A stretch of 64,000 bases of DNA from Chitinophaga silvisoli. GTDB lineage: Bacteria > Bacteroidota > Bacteroidia > Chitinophagales > Chitinophagaceae. The notes beneath the pieces are model-generated. The model searched no databases and had not been told where the DNA came from. It saw nothing but the letters and a program-made list of their open reading frames with translations. The DNA is taken from the NCBI RefSeq assembly GCF_003412465.1, contig NZ_QTJV01000010.1:1-64000 (forward strand), read 5' to 3'. Within the stretch, counting starts at the first letter, position 1. Every line of letters starts with the position of its first letter. The translations under genes and the position numbers were made by a program. Of the stretch, positions 44,617-53,814 are shown one piece after another.

Positions 44617-46569
44617 ATGACGAAACTACTACCTTTCGTATTACTCTTATTGATCCTGGGGATAAAAGTGGACATTTCATTTGCACAGGATTCTTCCCTT
44701 ATTTTCAGAACACTCGATTCTGCCCGGAATCTCCGCGGAGATACCGTTAAGGTCAATTGGCTCTTAGAAAAAGGAAAGACCTATGGTCGCTATTTCGACA
44801 AACGCAAAACTGAAAACCCTTTTTTCCAGGAAGCCGTTACCCTTGCTCAACACCTGAGGATAGCAAGGACACTGTTTAACGTCTATAATGAAATAGGCAT
44901 TGCAAAAAGGAATATCTCTGAATACATCCTGGCAGCGGACTACCATGAAAAGGCTATCAAGTACGCAGATGAAACCAAAGAAGATCACCTGCGCGCTATT
45001 GCCCGCAACAATACCGGTGTGGATTACCGCCGTATGGAAAAACCCCTGAAAGCATTTGATTATCACTTCAAAGCCTTACAACTCGCTGAAAAGGTGAATG
45101 ATGTACGTAACATTTGTGTTGCAATTAACAGTATTGGTAATATTAACCTGTCCACCGGTAAATACGAAGATGCCATCAGTCATTTCGAGAAAGCACTCCA
45201 GCTGGAAAGGGAAAATAATAACGACCTTGGTGTGGCCATCAACCTGGGTAACCTGGGCTATGCTTACCAGTACCTTGGCAAACTCGACAGGGCCATCGAC
45301 TACTATAAAAAATCCCTGGCCGTAAACACGCAGCTGGACAATGCCATGGGCAAGGCCATTTGCTACAATGCCCTCGGCGACGCTTACAAGGAAAAGAAAG
45401 ATTACACACAGGCCCTCGATGCCCTGAACAAAGCCCTGGAGGTAGAAGTAGGGGTGGACGATAAAATACACATCGCTGAAAGCTACCTGAACATCGGTAA
45501 GTGCTTTAGCCTCATGGGCAAACATGAAGATGCCCGCAAATACTTCCAGGAATGTATAGACCTGAGCCAGCACTGGCGCTTCAATTATATGCTGCAGGAG
45601 GCTTACAAGGCCCTGGCATCAGATTACAAAGCCAGCGGTGATTTTCGCCGCTCACTGGAGAGTGCTGATAAATCCTTAGTTTACAAGGATAGCATCCTGG
45701 ACGAAAAGTCAGCCCTGGAACTCGCCCAAATGCAGGCCATTTACGAAGTGGACCGAAAGGACAACCAGATCAAGATGCTGGAACATGATAAGCAACTGAA
45801 TGAATTACGTACCCGCCGCAATGTCGTGTACATGTTGTCTCTCTCCGGCTTCCTGATCATGCTGGCAGTTGGGGGCTTCTTTTATATCCGCCACCGCAAC
45901 CTGGAAACAAAGAAACAGACCTTACAACTGGAACTTCGCTCACTGCGTGCCCAGATGAACCCTCACTTTATCTTTAACTCACTTAGTTCCATCCACCGCT
46001 TCATCTGGAGTAACAACCAGGAAGAAGCTTCCGACTACCTGACCAAGTTCTCCAGGTTGATGCGTATGATCCTGGACAATACCCAGTACACCTTTATCTC
46101 CCTGAACAAAGAGCTGGAATCGCTGCGTTTATACCTGGACCTTGAACAGTTACGTTGTAATAATATCTTTGAGTACAAAATCACAGTATCTGACGATATA
46201 AATGAAGAAGAGGTCATGATACCTCCCATGATCATTCAGCCCTATGTAGAAAATGCCATCTGGCATGGATTGGTACATAAATCCGGGAAAGGCTTACTTG
46301 AAATAGCTGTATCCCTGAAAGACCGGACCCTGACCTGCCTGGTAACAGACAATGGAATAGGTCGTAAAAAGGCCATGGAGATCAAGGAAAAGAAAGGACA
46401 GACACATCGTAGTATGGGCATGAAAGTAACTGAGGGCAGGATAGACCTGATCCGTAAAATCAACAATACCAAAGAAGCCACTGTAAGCATTACAGACCTT
46501 GAGGACAACGAAGGCAGAGCAACAGGAACAATGGTCACAATTGTGCTGCCTGTAGAATTTATATTTTAA
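44617..46569 (+). CDS. LytS-like sensor histidine kinase with TPR sensor region
   Basis: The start at 44617 gives a 650-aa protein with a signal peptide (KLLPFVLLLLILGIKVDISFA); the open frame continues upstream to 44530 but without a sensible N-terminus. A periplasmic array of TPR units covers about 80-370 (AINLGNLGYAYQYLGKLDRA, CYNALGDAYKEKKDY). One membrane helix lies near 403-425 (MLSLSGFLIMLAVGGFFYI). The His_kinase motif is RAQMNPHFIFNSLSS with H450, and the ATP-binding part carries PYVENAIWHG and TDNGIGRKKAME. This is the LytS/YehU type found widely in Bacteroidetes. A LytTR response regulator follows after 18 bp and is the likely partner. The signal sensed is unknown. Confidence 0.93.
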   Translation: MTKLLPFVLLLLILGIKVDISFAQDSSLIFRTLDSARNLRGDTVKVNWLLEKGKTYGRYFDKRKTENPFFQEAVTLAQHLRIARTLFNVYNEIGIAKRNISEYILAADYHEKAIKYADETKEDHLRAIARNNTGVDYRRMEKPLKAFDYHFKALQLAEKVNDVRNICVAINSIGNINLSTGKYEDAISHFEKALQLERENNNDLGVAINLGNLGYAYQYLGKLDRAIDYYKKSLAVNTQLDNAMGKAICYNALGDAYKEKKDYTQALDALNKALEVEVGVDDKIHIAESYLNIGKCFSLMGKHEDARKYFQECIDLSQHWRFNYMLQEAYKALASDYKASGDFRRSLESADKSLVYKDSILDEKSALELAQMQAIYEVDRKDNQIKMLEHDKQLNELRTRRNVVYMLSLSGFLIMLAVGGFFYIRHRNLETKKQTLQLELRSLRAQMNPHFIFNSLSSIHRFIWSNNQEEASDYLTKFSRLMRMILDNTQYTFISLNKELESLRLYLDLEQLRCNNIFEYKITVSDDINEEEVMIPPMIIQPYVENAIWHGLVHKSGKGLLEIAVSLKDRTLTCLVTDNGIGRKKAMEIKEKKGQTHRSMGMKVTEGRIDLIRKINNTKEATVSITDLEDNEGRATGTMVTIVLPVEFIF

Positions 46570-46587
46570 ACCCAGGATTTTTATAGC

Positions 46588-47352
46588 ATGAGCGAAATTA
46601 AAGCGATTATCGTAGACGATGAACAGCATTGTATAGATGCCCTGCAAACCATGCTGGCCAAAAAGTGCCCGGAGGTAACCGTATTAGGCGGTGTCAATAG
46701 TGTAAAAGCGGCAAAAGAGCTGATAGACGAAGTGCATCCGGATGTCGTGTTCCTGGATGTGGAAATGCCTCACCAGAATGGGTTTGAACTACTAAAACTG
46801 TTTGACAAAATTAACTTCGATATCATATTCACTACCGCTTATGAGCAGTATGCCCTGAAAGCAATCAAGTTCAACGCACTCGATTACCTGCTCAAGCCAT
46901 TCAGTGTAAAAGAGCTGCAGGATGCCGTACAGAAATGTGTGAGCAGGAAGAATGTGCAGCAGCCAGAAACCGGTAATTCTCCCCTGGACGTGTTCCTGCA
47001 AAATATGAAAACCTTGCACCAGACGCATAAGAAAATAGCCCTTCCTACTATTAACGGATTGGTTTTTATGCCGGTACAAAACATCGTCCGGTGTGAGTCT
47101 ACAGGAAATTATACCCGCATCTTTTTTACAGACAAAAAGAACCTGATGGTATCACGACCTTTGAAAGAGTTTGAAGAATTACTGACAGATGTGGATTTTT
47201 TCAGGGTGCATAATTCTCACCTGATCAATTTGCAGCAGATGCAGTCGTATATACAGGGTGAAGGCGGCTTTGCACTCATGAGTGACGGTACGCAGGTGGA
47301 AGTATCGAGAAGACGAAAAGCTGATTTTCTGAAAAAAGCGATGCAATTCTAA
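46588..47352 (+). CDS. LytTR-family response regulator
   Basis: A 254-aa cytoplasmic regulator with an N-terminal receiver domain and a C-terminal LytTR DNA-binding domain. The acidic pocket D10-D11 and the phosphoacceptor D57 (VVFLDVEMP) are present, as are the T of FTTAYEQYA and the K of YLLKPFS. The LytTR part (about 145-254) shows IVRCESTGNYTRIFF, LMVSRPLKEFEELL and FFRVHNSHLINL, the usual signature. It follows the TPR histidine kinase by 18 bp, so the two form a two-component pair. Its targets are not evident here. A bidirectional terminator lies about 160 bp after the stop. Confidence 0.95.
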   Translation: MSEIKAIIVDDEQHCIDALQTMLAKKCPEVTVLGGVNSVKAAKELIDEVHPDVVFLDVEMPHQNGFELLKLFDKINFDIIFTTAYEQYALKAIKFNALDYLLKPFSVKELQDAVQKCVSRKNVQQPETGNSPLDVFLQNMKTLHQTHKKIALPTINGLVFMPVQNIVRCESTGNYTRIFFTDKKNLMVSRPLKEFEELLTDVDFFRVHNSHLINLQQMQSYIQGEGGFALMSDGTQVEVSRRRKADFLKKAMQF

Positions 47353-47514
47353 ACCAGATTTAATGCGTTTTACGCCACTTACCCGGAATAGGATACCGGA
47401 TAATAAATGTGATTTGTCAGCAGGAGAGGAAGAGATTATTTTTGATTCAGGTTTAAACTAATTACGATATAAAACTTTTTTTCTCTGCATTACTAGCATT
47501 GATTAGCCCCAAAG

Positions 47515-47542
47515 AAAAAAGACACCGCCTGGTGTCTTTTTT
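47515..47542. terminator. Bidirectional terminator LytTR / ispH
   Basis: GACACC-GCCT-GGTGTC stem flanked by six A and six T, between convergent genes. Confidence 0.9.
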
Positions 47543-47543
47543 A

Positions 47544-48770
47544 TTATTTGTAATTTTCAATGACCTGTTCTATTTGCTGCTCCAGGCCGTAAAACGATAA
47601 CAACCTCCTTATTACCGCTTCGACCAGTGCATCGGGACAACTTGCCCCACTTGTCATCATCACTGTTACCACATCTTTCTCAGGCAAAAATACATCACTA
47701 TTTAATTCCTGTTTATGATGGAAATCATAATGTCTGATTTTATCCTTCGAAATCATCTGATCGTCAGCAGCTATAAAGTAAGTTGGCAGTTTTTCCTCGC
47801 ACAGTTCTACCAGGTGAGAGGTATTGGAGCTGTTATATCCGCCTACTACGATGGCCAGGTCTGCCTGTTCCTGCAATAAGCCGGTTACGGCACTCTGGTT
47901 ATCGTTAGTTGCATAGCAGAGGGTATCCCTGGTATCAGCGAAACGTTCGGCTACATTTTCATCGGTCAGGGCATACCTGTCCATGATGACGTTCTTTATA
48001 TAATCCGCTATTCCCTGGGTCTCAGTGGCGAGCATGGTAGTCTGGTTGACCACACCCACACGCTGCAGGTCTTTCACGACATCAAAGCCTTCTGAATATT
48101 GTCCTTTGAATCGCTCATAGAATTCAGCTGCCTGACTTGCGCCGGTAATGAAGGTGGCCAGGAGCTGGGCTTCTGCCATATCCTTTACAACTACGGTCGG
48201 GGTATTGCTCCGGCTGTGGGAGAAGGTGGCCCGGGTTTCTTCATGTCCGGGTTTGCCGTGTACAATCACGGTATATGACTGCTGGCCAATCTGCTCGGCC
48301 TTATTCCATACCCTTTCTACAAAGGGACAGGTAGTATTGTACTGTAAGGGTGCAATACCCAGGGAACTCAGTTTAGCTTCTATTTCCAGCGTAGTTCCGA
48401 ATGCAGGAATGATGACAATGTCGTCGGGGGTGAGGTTTTCCCAGGGTACCAGCTGTCGGCCGGCGGTATCCATAATGAACTGCACACCTTTGGCAAGCAG
48501 GTCATTGTTTACATGTGGATTATGAATCATTTCACTAAGCAGGAAAATCCTTTTACCGGGATTTTCTTCCACAGTTTTGAAAGCTATCTCGATGGCATTT
48601 TCCACACCATAGCAAAAGCCGAAGTGACGGGCCAGTAAAATTCTTAATGGACCAAAGTCAAGAACAGTAGGCGTGAAATCTTTTTTCATGCGATCCTGTT
48701 TCTTACGGCTGTTTTTAATAGCAGTAATGAGCGGACTCCGGTAAATGATAGGTACGTTGAACGTTTTCAT
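47544..48770 (-). CDS. ispH: 4-hydroxy-3-methylbut-2-enyl diphosphate reductase
   Basis: An iron-sulfur enzyme that makes IPP and DMAPP, the last step of the MEP isoprenoid pathway. Cluster cysteines are in GFCYGVENAIE (C53), NTTCPFVERVW and GASCPDALVEAV; the substrate-binding EMIHNPHVN and GGYNSSNTSHLVEL are present. At 408 aa it is the longer, plant/cyanobacteria-like form, with an N-terminal extension absent from the E. coli enzyme. I chose the start at 48770 because a promoter -7 element sits at 48786-48779, which excludes the longer reading frame start at 48791; an internal ATG at 48689 would give 381 aa and cannot be ruled out. The predicted mRNA would be nearly leaderless. Confidence 0.93.
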   Translation of the reverse strand: MKTFNVPIIYRSPLITAIKNSRKKQDRMKKDFTPTVLDFGPLRILLARHFGFCYGVENAIEIAFKTVEENPGKRIFLLSEMIHNPHVNNDLLAKGVQFIMDTAGRQLVPWENLTPDDIVIIPAFGTTLEIEAKLSSLGIAPLQYNTTCPFVERVWNKAEQIGQQSYTVIVHGKPGHEETRATFSHSRSNTPTVVVKDMAEAQLLATFITGASQAAEFYERFKGQYSEGFDVVKDLQRVGVVNQTTMLATETQGIADYIKNVIMDRYALTDENVAERFADTRDTLCYATNDNQSAVTGLLQEQADLAIVVGGYNSSNTSHLVELCEEKLPTYFIAADDQMISKDKIRHYDFHHKQELNSDVFLPEKDVVTVMMTSGASCPDALVEAVIRRLLSFYGLEQQIEQVIENYK

Positions 48771-48778
48771 GTTGGCGA

Positions 48779-48812
48779 CAAAGTTACACATTTTGATGTG
48801 GAGAAGTCCAAA
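48779..48812 (-). promoter_or_regulatory. ispH promoter overlapped by an inverted repeat
   Basis: On the minus strand TTTG (48812-48809), a 22-nt spacer, and a perfect TAACTTTG (48786-48779). A 10-bp perfect inverted repeat, ACACATTTTG at 48786-48795 and CAAAATGTGT at 48809-48818, spans the spacer and overlaps both elements, so it could be an operator. Confidence 0.6.
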
Positions 48813-48838
48813 ATGTGTTTGGGCGCATAAGCTTCCGG

Positions 48839-49723
48839 TTATTCCTGGCTCATTTTATTCAGCCAGGCTTTTTCTTCAGGACTCAGGCTTTCCATTCCCC
48901 TGTCATTGATCTTATCAAGGAGTTGGTCGAGTCGGAGCTGTTTATTTTCCTCCGGGTGGCTTTTCACCACTTTGAGCGGAGATTTTTTAGGTTTGAAGGA
49001 GCGGCGGGTACGGCTTTGCATGGCTTCGACCCTCACCCGGCGGTTAAAGAGCCATACGAGGGGCTGGCAAAGGTCAGTTCCGTTATCCAGCATTTTAATA
49101 TAAAGGAAGCCAAAGAGGGCACCACCCAGGTGAGCGACGATACCGCCTTCATTGCCCTTGCCGATAGAGATGATATCCAGTACTACCACGACAAGCGCCA
49201 GCCATTTCAGGCGAACGGAGCCGATGAACATAAGCCCTACCTCATAGTTGGGTATTTTGGTCGCACAGGCCACCAGGATAGCTACTACCGAGGCAGATGC
49301 TCCAATCAGGGTTAAATCGGGGGCCTTAAATATATTAAATACCAGCAGGTAGGCAAGACCACCGATCAGGCCACCCAGCAGATAGAGGGGAAGTACCCTG
49401 TGGTTGCCCAGGAAAGAACGAAATAAATTGCCAAACCAGTAAAGCGTCAGCATGTTGAAGAAAATATGAAATATTTCAACATGTGAAAACATATAGGTTA
49501 CCAGTCCCCATGGTTTGGTAATAAACACAGGGAGGAAGGCGTGTAAAGATATCTGATCATATATCAACTTGTCGACTCCGGAAATGGCTGGTACAAAGTA
49601 GGCAATCACCCGGGGGATATTTAGTGCAAGGAAAACAACAATGTTCCAGAAGAGTAAGTGGTTAATCGTGTTTCCCTGTCTAAGCCAGTATCGAATATCT
49701 GATCTGAAAGAAGTTCCGTTCAT
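48839..49723 (-). CDS. Rhomboid family intramembrane serine protease
   Basis: A 294-aa inner-membrane protease. Several hydrophobic helices are seen. The Ser-His dyad is S143 in GASAS (in place of the more common GxSG) and H198 in VAHLGGALFGFLY; the HIFFN motif ending at N90, which stabilises the oxyanion, is present. The C-terminal 80 residues (about 215-294) are basic, cytoplasmic, and end with LNKMSQE. Substrates are unknown. It is transcribed leftward toward ispH with a 68-bp gap, but ispH has its own promoter in that gap. Candidate -7: AAAATTTG on the minus strand at 49769-49762. Confidence 0.9.
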   Translation of the reverse strand: MNGTSFRSDIRYWLRQGNTINHLLFWNIVVFLALNIPRVIAYFVPAISGVDKLIYDQISLHAFLPVFITKPWGLVTYMFSHVEIFHIFFNMLTLYWFGNLFRSFLGNHRVLPLYLLGGLIGGLAYLLVFNIFKAPDLTLIGASASVVAILVACATKIPNYEVGLMFIGSVRLKWLALVVVVLDIISIGKGNEGGIVAHLGGALFGFLYIKMLDNGTDLCQPLVWLFNRRVRVEAMQSRTRRSFKPKKSPLKVVKSHPEENKQLRLDQLLDKINDRGMESLSPEEKAWLNKMSQE

Positions 49724-49909
49724 ACATGAAAATTAGTACAAAATCCGCATTCGTAAATCACAAATTTTAACCTAAAAAATTGTGCCGGAAATAGCAGTCT
49801 GTAGGGATGTAAGCCTGTACTGACACAGTTTCCGGCGGGAGGAGGCCCTGAAAATCAGGTCTGGCGAGCTGAGAATTGAATTTTAAGGTTTTTTTTTGAG
49901 GGAATGTAG

Positions 49910-49917
49910 TATCTTTG
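49910..49917 (+). promoter_or_regulatory. -7 element of the rpsA promoter
   Basis: Perfect TATCTTTG, 60 bp before the TTG start. A TTTG at the expected distance is not clear; T-runs lie closer. Predicted leader about 53 nt, including AGGTGG near the start codon. Confidence 0.7.
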
Positions 49918-49976
49918 CCGTCCACTTAAACCTCGGGATGTGAATTCCGGGAAAAACCATAGGTGGAATTTAAGTT

Positions 49977-51872
49977 TTGGCAGAAAACAACATTACTAAC
50001 GAACAAAACGCTGAACAACAGGCTCCTGCAGCTCAGGCCGCAGCAGTAACAGCGACAAAAAATGCACCTGTTGTAGAAACCGCTCACGACGATTTTGACT
50101 GGAGCGTAGACAAACGTAACGTTTCTTCTTACAGCAAAGAAGAGAAAGCTAAGTACGACGAGACTTACGAAAACACCTTTAAGGTGATCGAAGAAAATGG
50201 TCTGCTCACCGGTACCGTAGTTGGTTTAACCAAAACCGATGCTGTGATCAACATTGGCTTCAAATCCGACGGTCTGATCTCTCTGAATGAATTCCGTGAT
50301 ATTCCGGGTCTGAAAGTAGGTGATGACGTTGAAGTATTAGTAGTAGAAAAAGAAGACCGCGATGGTAACCTGCACCTGAGCCGTAAACAAGCTCGTCAGC
50401 AACGTGCATGGGAAAAAATCGTGGAAGTGTACAAAACCGGCGAAGTGGTTACTGGTACTGTTACCAGCAAAACCAAAGGCGGCTTGATCGTAGACGTATA
50501 TGGTATGGAAACATTCCTGCCAGGTTCTCAGATCGATGTGAAACCAGTTACCGATTACGATCAGTTTGTTAGCAAAACAATGGAGTTCAAAGTGGTTAAG
50601 GTTAACGAAGCCATCAGAAACGCAGTTGTTTCTCACAAAGCACTCATCGAAAGCGATATCGAACAGCAGAGAGTGGATATCATCAGCAAACTGGAGAAAG
50701 GCCAGGTGCTGGAAGGTACCATCAAAAATATCACCGATTTCGGCGCATTCATCGACCTGGGTGGTCTGGATGGTCTGCTGTACATCACCGACATCAGCTG
50801 GGGCCGTATCTCTCACCCAAGCGAAGTACTCCAGATGGATCAGAAGATCAATGTGGTTGTACTGGACTTCGACGACGAGAAAAAACGTATCAGCCTCGGT
50901 TACAAACAACTCACTCCCCATCCTTGGGATACCTTACCTGCTCACATCACTGAAGGTGCGCGCGTGAAAGGTAAAGTAGTGAACATTGAAGACTACGGTG
51001 CATTCCTGGAAATTCTGCCTGGTGTAGAAGGTCTGGTACACGTATCTGAAATCTCATGGGCTTCTACTCCAATCAACGCTAAGGAATTCTTCAAATTAGG
51101 CGAAGAATACGAAGCAGTTGTAGTTACCCTGAGCAAGGAAGAGCGTAAAATGTCTCTGTCTATCAAGCAACTGACTGAAGATCCTTGGGCTACTATCGAA
51201 ACTAAATTCCCGCTGGACAGCCGTCATAAAGGTATCGTGAAGAACATCACTCCTTATGGCGTGTTCGTAGAACTGGAAACTGGTATCGGTGGTATGATCC
51301 ACATCTCCGACCTGTCATGGATCAAACGCTTCAACCACCCAAGTGAGTACACTAAGGTAGGTAGCGAAATCGAGGTAGTTATACTGGGTATCGACAAAGA
51401 AAACCGTAAACTGAGCCTTGGCCACAAACAGATCGAAGAAGATCCTTGGAATACTTTCGAAACTATCTTCCCGATCGGTTCCGTACACGAAGGTACTGTA
51501 GTGAAGAAAGATGAGAAAGGTGCTACCGTTCAGCTGCAATACGGCCTGGAAGCTTACGCTCCTGCCCGTCACCTGCGCACTGAAGATGAGAAACCAATCA
51601 GCGTTGAAGATGTGAAAGAATTCATGATCATCGAATTCGATCGCAGCGAAAAACGTATCCTGGTATCTCACACCAGAGTATGGGAACAAGCTAAGAACGA
51701 AGAGAAAGAAGCTATCGCCAAAGAAAAGAGAGCTGATGCTGACAAAACCCGTAAGGCTGTGAAAAATATCCAGAGCAAGGTAGAAAAAGCTACACTTGGT
51801 GATCTGGGTGCACTGGCTGAACTGCGTGAGAAGCTGAAGAAAGACGAAGGCGACAAGAAAGATGGTGAATAA
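49977..51872 (+). CDS. rpsA: 30S ribosomal protein S1
   Basis: A 631-aa RNA-binding protein that helps recruit mRNA to the ribosome; important in Bacteroidetes, where Shine-Dalgarno sites are rare. After an acidic N-terminus, S1 domains are recognisable from repeats of the type GTIKNITDFGAFIDLGGLDGLLYITDIS and KGIVKNITPYGVFVELETGIGGMIHISDLS (each shown only in part): about 70-130, 155-220, 235-305, 320-390, 405-475 and 490-560. The C-terminal 70 residues are lysine-rich and charged. The start is TTG at 49977; there is no in-frame ATG in a suitable place. An AGGTGG sequence lies 10-15 bases before the start. A strong terminator follows. Confidence 0.96.
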   Translation: MAENNITNEQNAEQQAPAAQAAAVTATKNAPVVETAHDDFDWSVDKRNVSSYSKEEKAKYDETYENTFKVIEENGLLTGTVVGLTKTDAVINIGFKSDGLISLNEFRDIPGLKVGDDVEVLVVEKEDRDGNLHLSRKQARQQRAWEKIVEVYKTGEVVTGTVTSKTKGGLIVDVYGMETFLPGSQIDVKPVTDYDQFVSKTMEFKVVKVNEAIRNAVVSHKALIESDIEQQRVDIISKLEKGQVLEGTIKNITDFGAFIDLGGLDGLLYITDISWGRISHPSEVLQMDQKINVVVLDFDDEKKRISLGYKQLTPHPWDTLPAHITEGARVKGKVVNIEDYGAFLEILPGVEGLVHVSEISWASTPINAKEFFKLGEEYEAVVVTLSKEERKMSLSIKQLTEDPWATIETKFPLDSRHKGIVKNITPYGVFVELETGIGGMIHISDLSWIKRFNHPSEYTKVGSEIEVVILGIDKENRKLSLGHKQIEEDPWNTFETIFPIGSVHEGTVVKKDEKGATVQLQYGLEAYAPARHLRTEDEKPISVEDVKEFMIIEFDRSEKRILVSHTRVWEQAKNEEKEAIAKEKRADADKTRKAVKNIQSKVEKATLGDLGALAELREKLKKDEGDKKDGE

Positions 51873-51898
51873 TCATTTTTAGGTTGTTGAAATAACAT

Positions 51899-51933
51899 GA
51901 GGCTGTTTCGAAAGAAACAGCCTCTTTTTTTTT
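51899..51933 (+). terminator. Terminator of rpsA
   Basis: GAGGCTGTTTC and GAAACAGCCTC with a GAAA loop and nine T. It ends only 12 bp before the next start codon. Confidence 0.93.
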
Positions 51934-51944
51934 ATTTTTCACCT

Positions 51945-53813
51945 ATGAATAAAGTTTATATCACTGCCACCGGACAATACCTCCCCAATACCCCGGTAGC
52001 CAACGATGAAATGGAATTGTACCTCGGTAGCATCAACGACACCCCATCCAGGATGAAGGATATCTTTCTTCGCAAAAATGGGATCAAATCCCGCTACTAC
52101 GCGCTCAATACCCAACAGGAAACCACCCATCAGGCCTGGGAAATGGCCGCCCATGCTATTGATCATTGCCTCCATGGAGCCCCGGCTGATAAGCAAGACA
52201 TTGATTTCCTCAGTACTGCCACTACCCAAAGCGATATGCCCATCCCCGGCTTCGCCAGTATGGTTCAGGGCGAAAGTGGTATCGGTACCTGCACCATTGC
52301 CTCCCACCAGAGCGTATGTGCATCCAGTATCATGGCCATCCAGAACGCGTTTATGCATGTGAAAACAGGACATGCTGCAAATGCACTCTGCTGTGCCGCG
52401 GAACTTCCCAGCCGTATGTTCAAGGCATCCCGCTTTCAACACCAGCATATTATTAAAGACAATGAACTGCCTACCGAAATTGACTTCCTCCGCTGGATGC
52501 TCAGCGATGGGGCAGGGGCGATGTTGCTTCAGTCCGTACCCTCACCCACCCAGTTGTCCCTGGAAATCGAATGGGTAGACCTGCGCTCTTATGCTCACCA
52601 GTTTGAAGTCTGCATGTACACAGGTGGAAACAAAGCCCCTGATGGCAGTATTACAAAAACCTGGCTGGACTATACCAGCATGAGTGATGCTGATAGAGAC
52701 GGCGCGATCAACCTGAAACAGGATATGGGCCTGGTAGATAACATCGTCAAATTAGGTATCCAGCGCTTCTTTGAACTGATAGATGAAGGGAAAGTAGCAC
52801 CTGATGCCATCGACTGGTTAGTATGTCATTACTCCTCCCATCATTTCAAAAAGCAAATCACAGATCTCCTGGAAAAAGGTGGGGTAGTGATTCCCGCACA
52901 TAAATGGTTTACAAACCTCTACACCACAGGCAATATCGGATCAGCTTCCATCTTCGCGATGCTGGACGATCTGTTGCGCAGTGGCAAACTGGAAGAAGGG
53001 CAACAACTCCTTTGCATGGTGCCTGAAAGTGGTCGCTTCATCACCGGCTATATGCTTCTGAAAGTGGTCGCTCCCGGTGGCAAAAGATTCATCACTGAAG
53101 ATATTGCCACTATCAAGGCACCTGAAATCAGGATCCAGGAAAAGCCCGTACAGGAATGGCTTGTAAGACAACTCACCGGTGTGTGGTTTGATTTTGAACG
53201 CTCCCTGCAACAGGTGCCGATCGTAAAAAAGATCTTCAACGGTCAGCTGAAAATGGAAGAATACAAACGCTTACTGCTCAACTTAAGACAGCAGGTGATC
53301 GATGGTTCCCAGTGGATCGCACGTGCAGCTTCCAATGTAAGTATGCAATACTTCCATGTACGCTCCTCTTTCATCCGTCATAGTGCAGACGAACACAGAG
53401 ATTACCAGATCCTGGAAAAGAACTATATTAATTGTGGGGGAGATGAAAACGATTTATATACCGGTGAGAAAAACATTGGAAGTGAAGCCCTCAGCGCTTA
53501 CATGTTCCAGCGTGCAAGTCAGCCGGATCCATTCGATCTCTTAGGTGGAATGTTCATCATCGAAGGACTGGGCAATCGTGTTTCCGGTAAATGGGGAAGG
53601 GCTATTCAGCAACAGCTGCACCTCAATGCAGACCAGGTATCGTTCTTCATTTATCACGAAACCAGCGATAGCAACGATAACCACTTCGAGCGCTTTGAAA
53701 ACGCGATACAATCAGAGCTCCTGACCCAGGAAATGGCTGCCAGGATCGTAAAAACTGCGAAAGTAGTGGCCAGATTATATAGAATGCAATTAGAAGAACT
53801 GGATAATATTTAA
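51945..53813 (+). CDS. Ketosynthase III fused to a haem-oxygenase-like diiron domain
   Basis: A 622-aa protein of two parts. Residues 1-385 are a KAS III-type thiolase fold with Cys-His-Asn active site: C125 (HQSVCASSIMAI), H295 (LVCHYSSHH) and N330 (YTTGNIGSASIF). Residues of about 400-622 are an all-helical haem-oxygenase-like fold with the spacing of metal ligands of non-haem diiron oxidases: H479/E483/H484 (FIRHSADEHRDY), E540 (FIIEGLGN), and H571/D575/H580 (IYHETSDSNDNHF). Known relatives of that fold include UndA, which converts fatty acids to alkenes, and other N- or C-oxidising enzymes. The fusion suggests that a chain built or moved by the ketosynthase is then oxidised. The start at 51945 follows the rpsA terminator. 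The next gene starts one base after the stop. Confidence 0.85.
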   Translation: MNKVYITATGQYLPNTPVANDEMELYLGSINDTPSRMKDIFLRKNGIKSRYYALNTQQETTHQAWEMAAHAIDHCLHGAPADKQDIDFLSTATTQSDMPIPGFASMVQGESGIGTCTIASHQSVCASSIMAIQNAFMHVKTGHAANALCCAAELPSRMFKASRFQHQHIIKDNELPTEIDFLRWMLSDGAGAMLLQSVPSPTQLSLEIEWVDLRSYAHQFEVCMYTGGNKAPDGSITKTWLDYTSMSDADRDGAINLKQDMGLVDNIVKLGIQRFFELIDEGKVAPDAIDWLVCHYSSHHFKKQITDLLEKGGVVIPAHKWFTNLYTTGNIGSASIFAMLDDLLRSGKLEEGQQLLCMVPESGRFITGYMLLKVVAPGGKRFITEDIATIKAPEIRIQEKPVQEWLVRQLTGVWFDFERSLQQVPIVKKIFNGQLKMEEYKRLLLNLRQQVIDGSQWIARAASNVSMQYFHVRSSFIRHSADEHRDYQILEKNYINCGGDENDLYTGEKNIGSEALSAYMFQRASQPDPFDLLGGMFIIEGLGNRVSGKWGRAIQQQLHLNADQVSFFIYHETSDSNDNHFERFENAIQSELLTQEMAARIVKTAKVVARLYRMQLEELDNI

Positions 53814-53814
53814 T

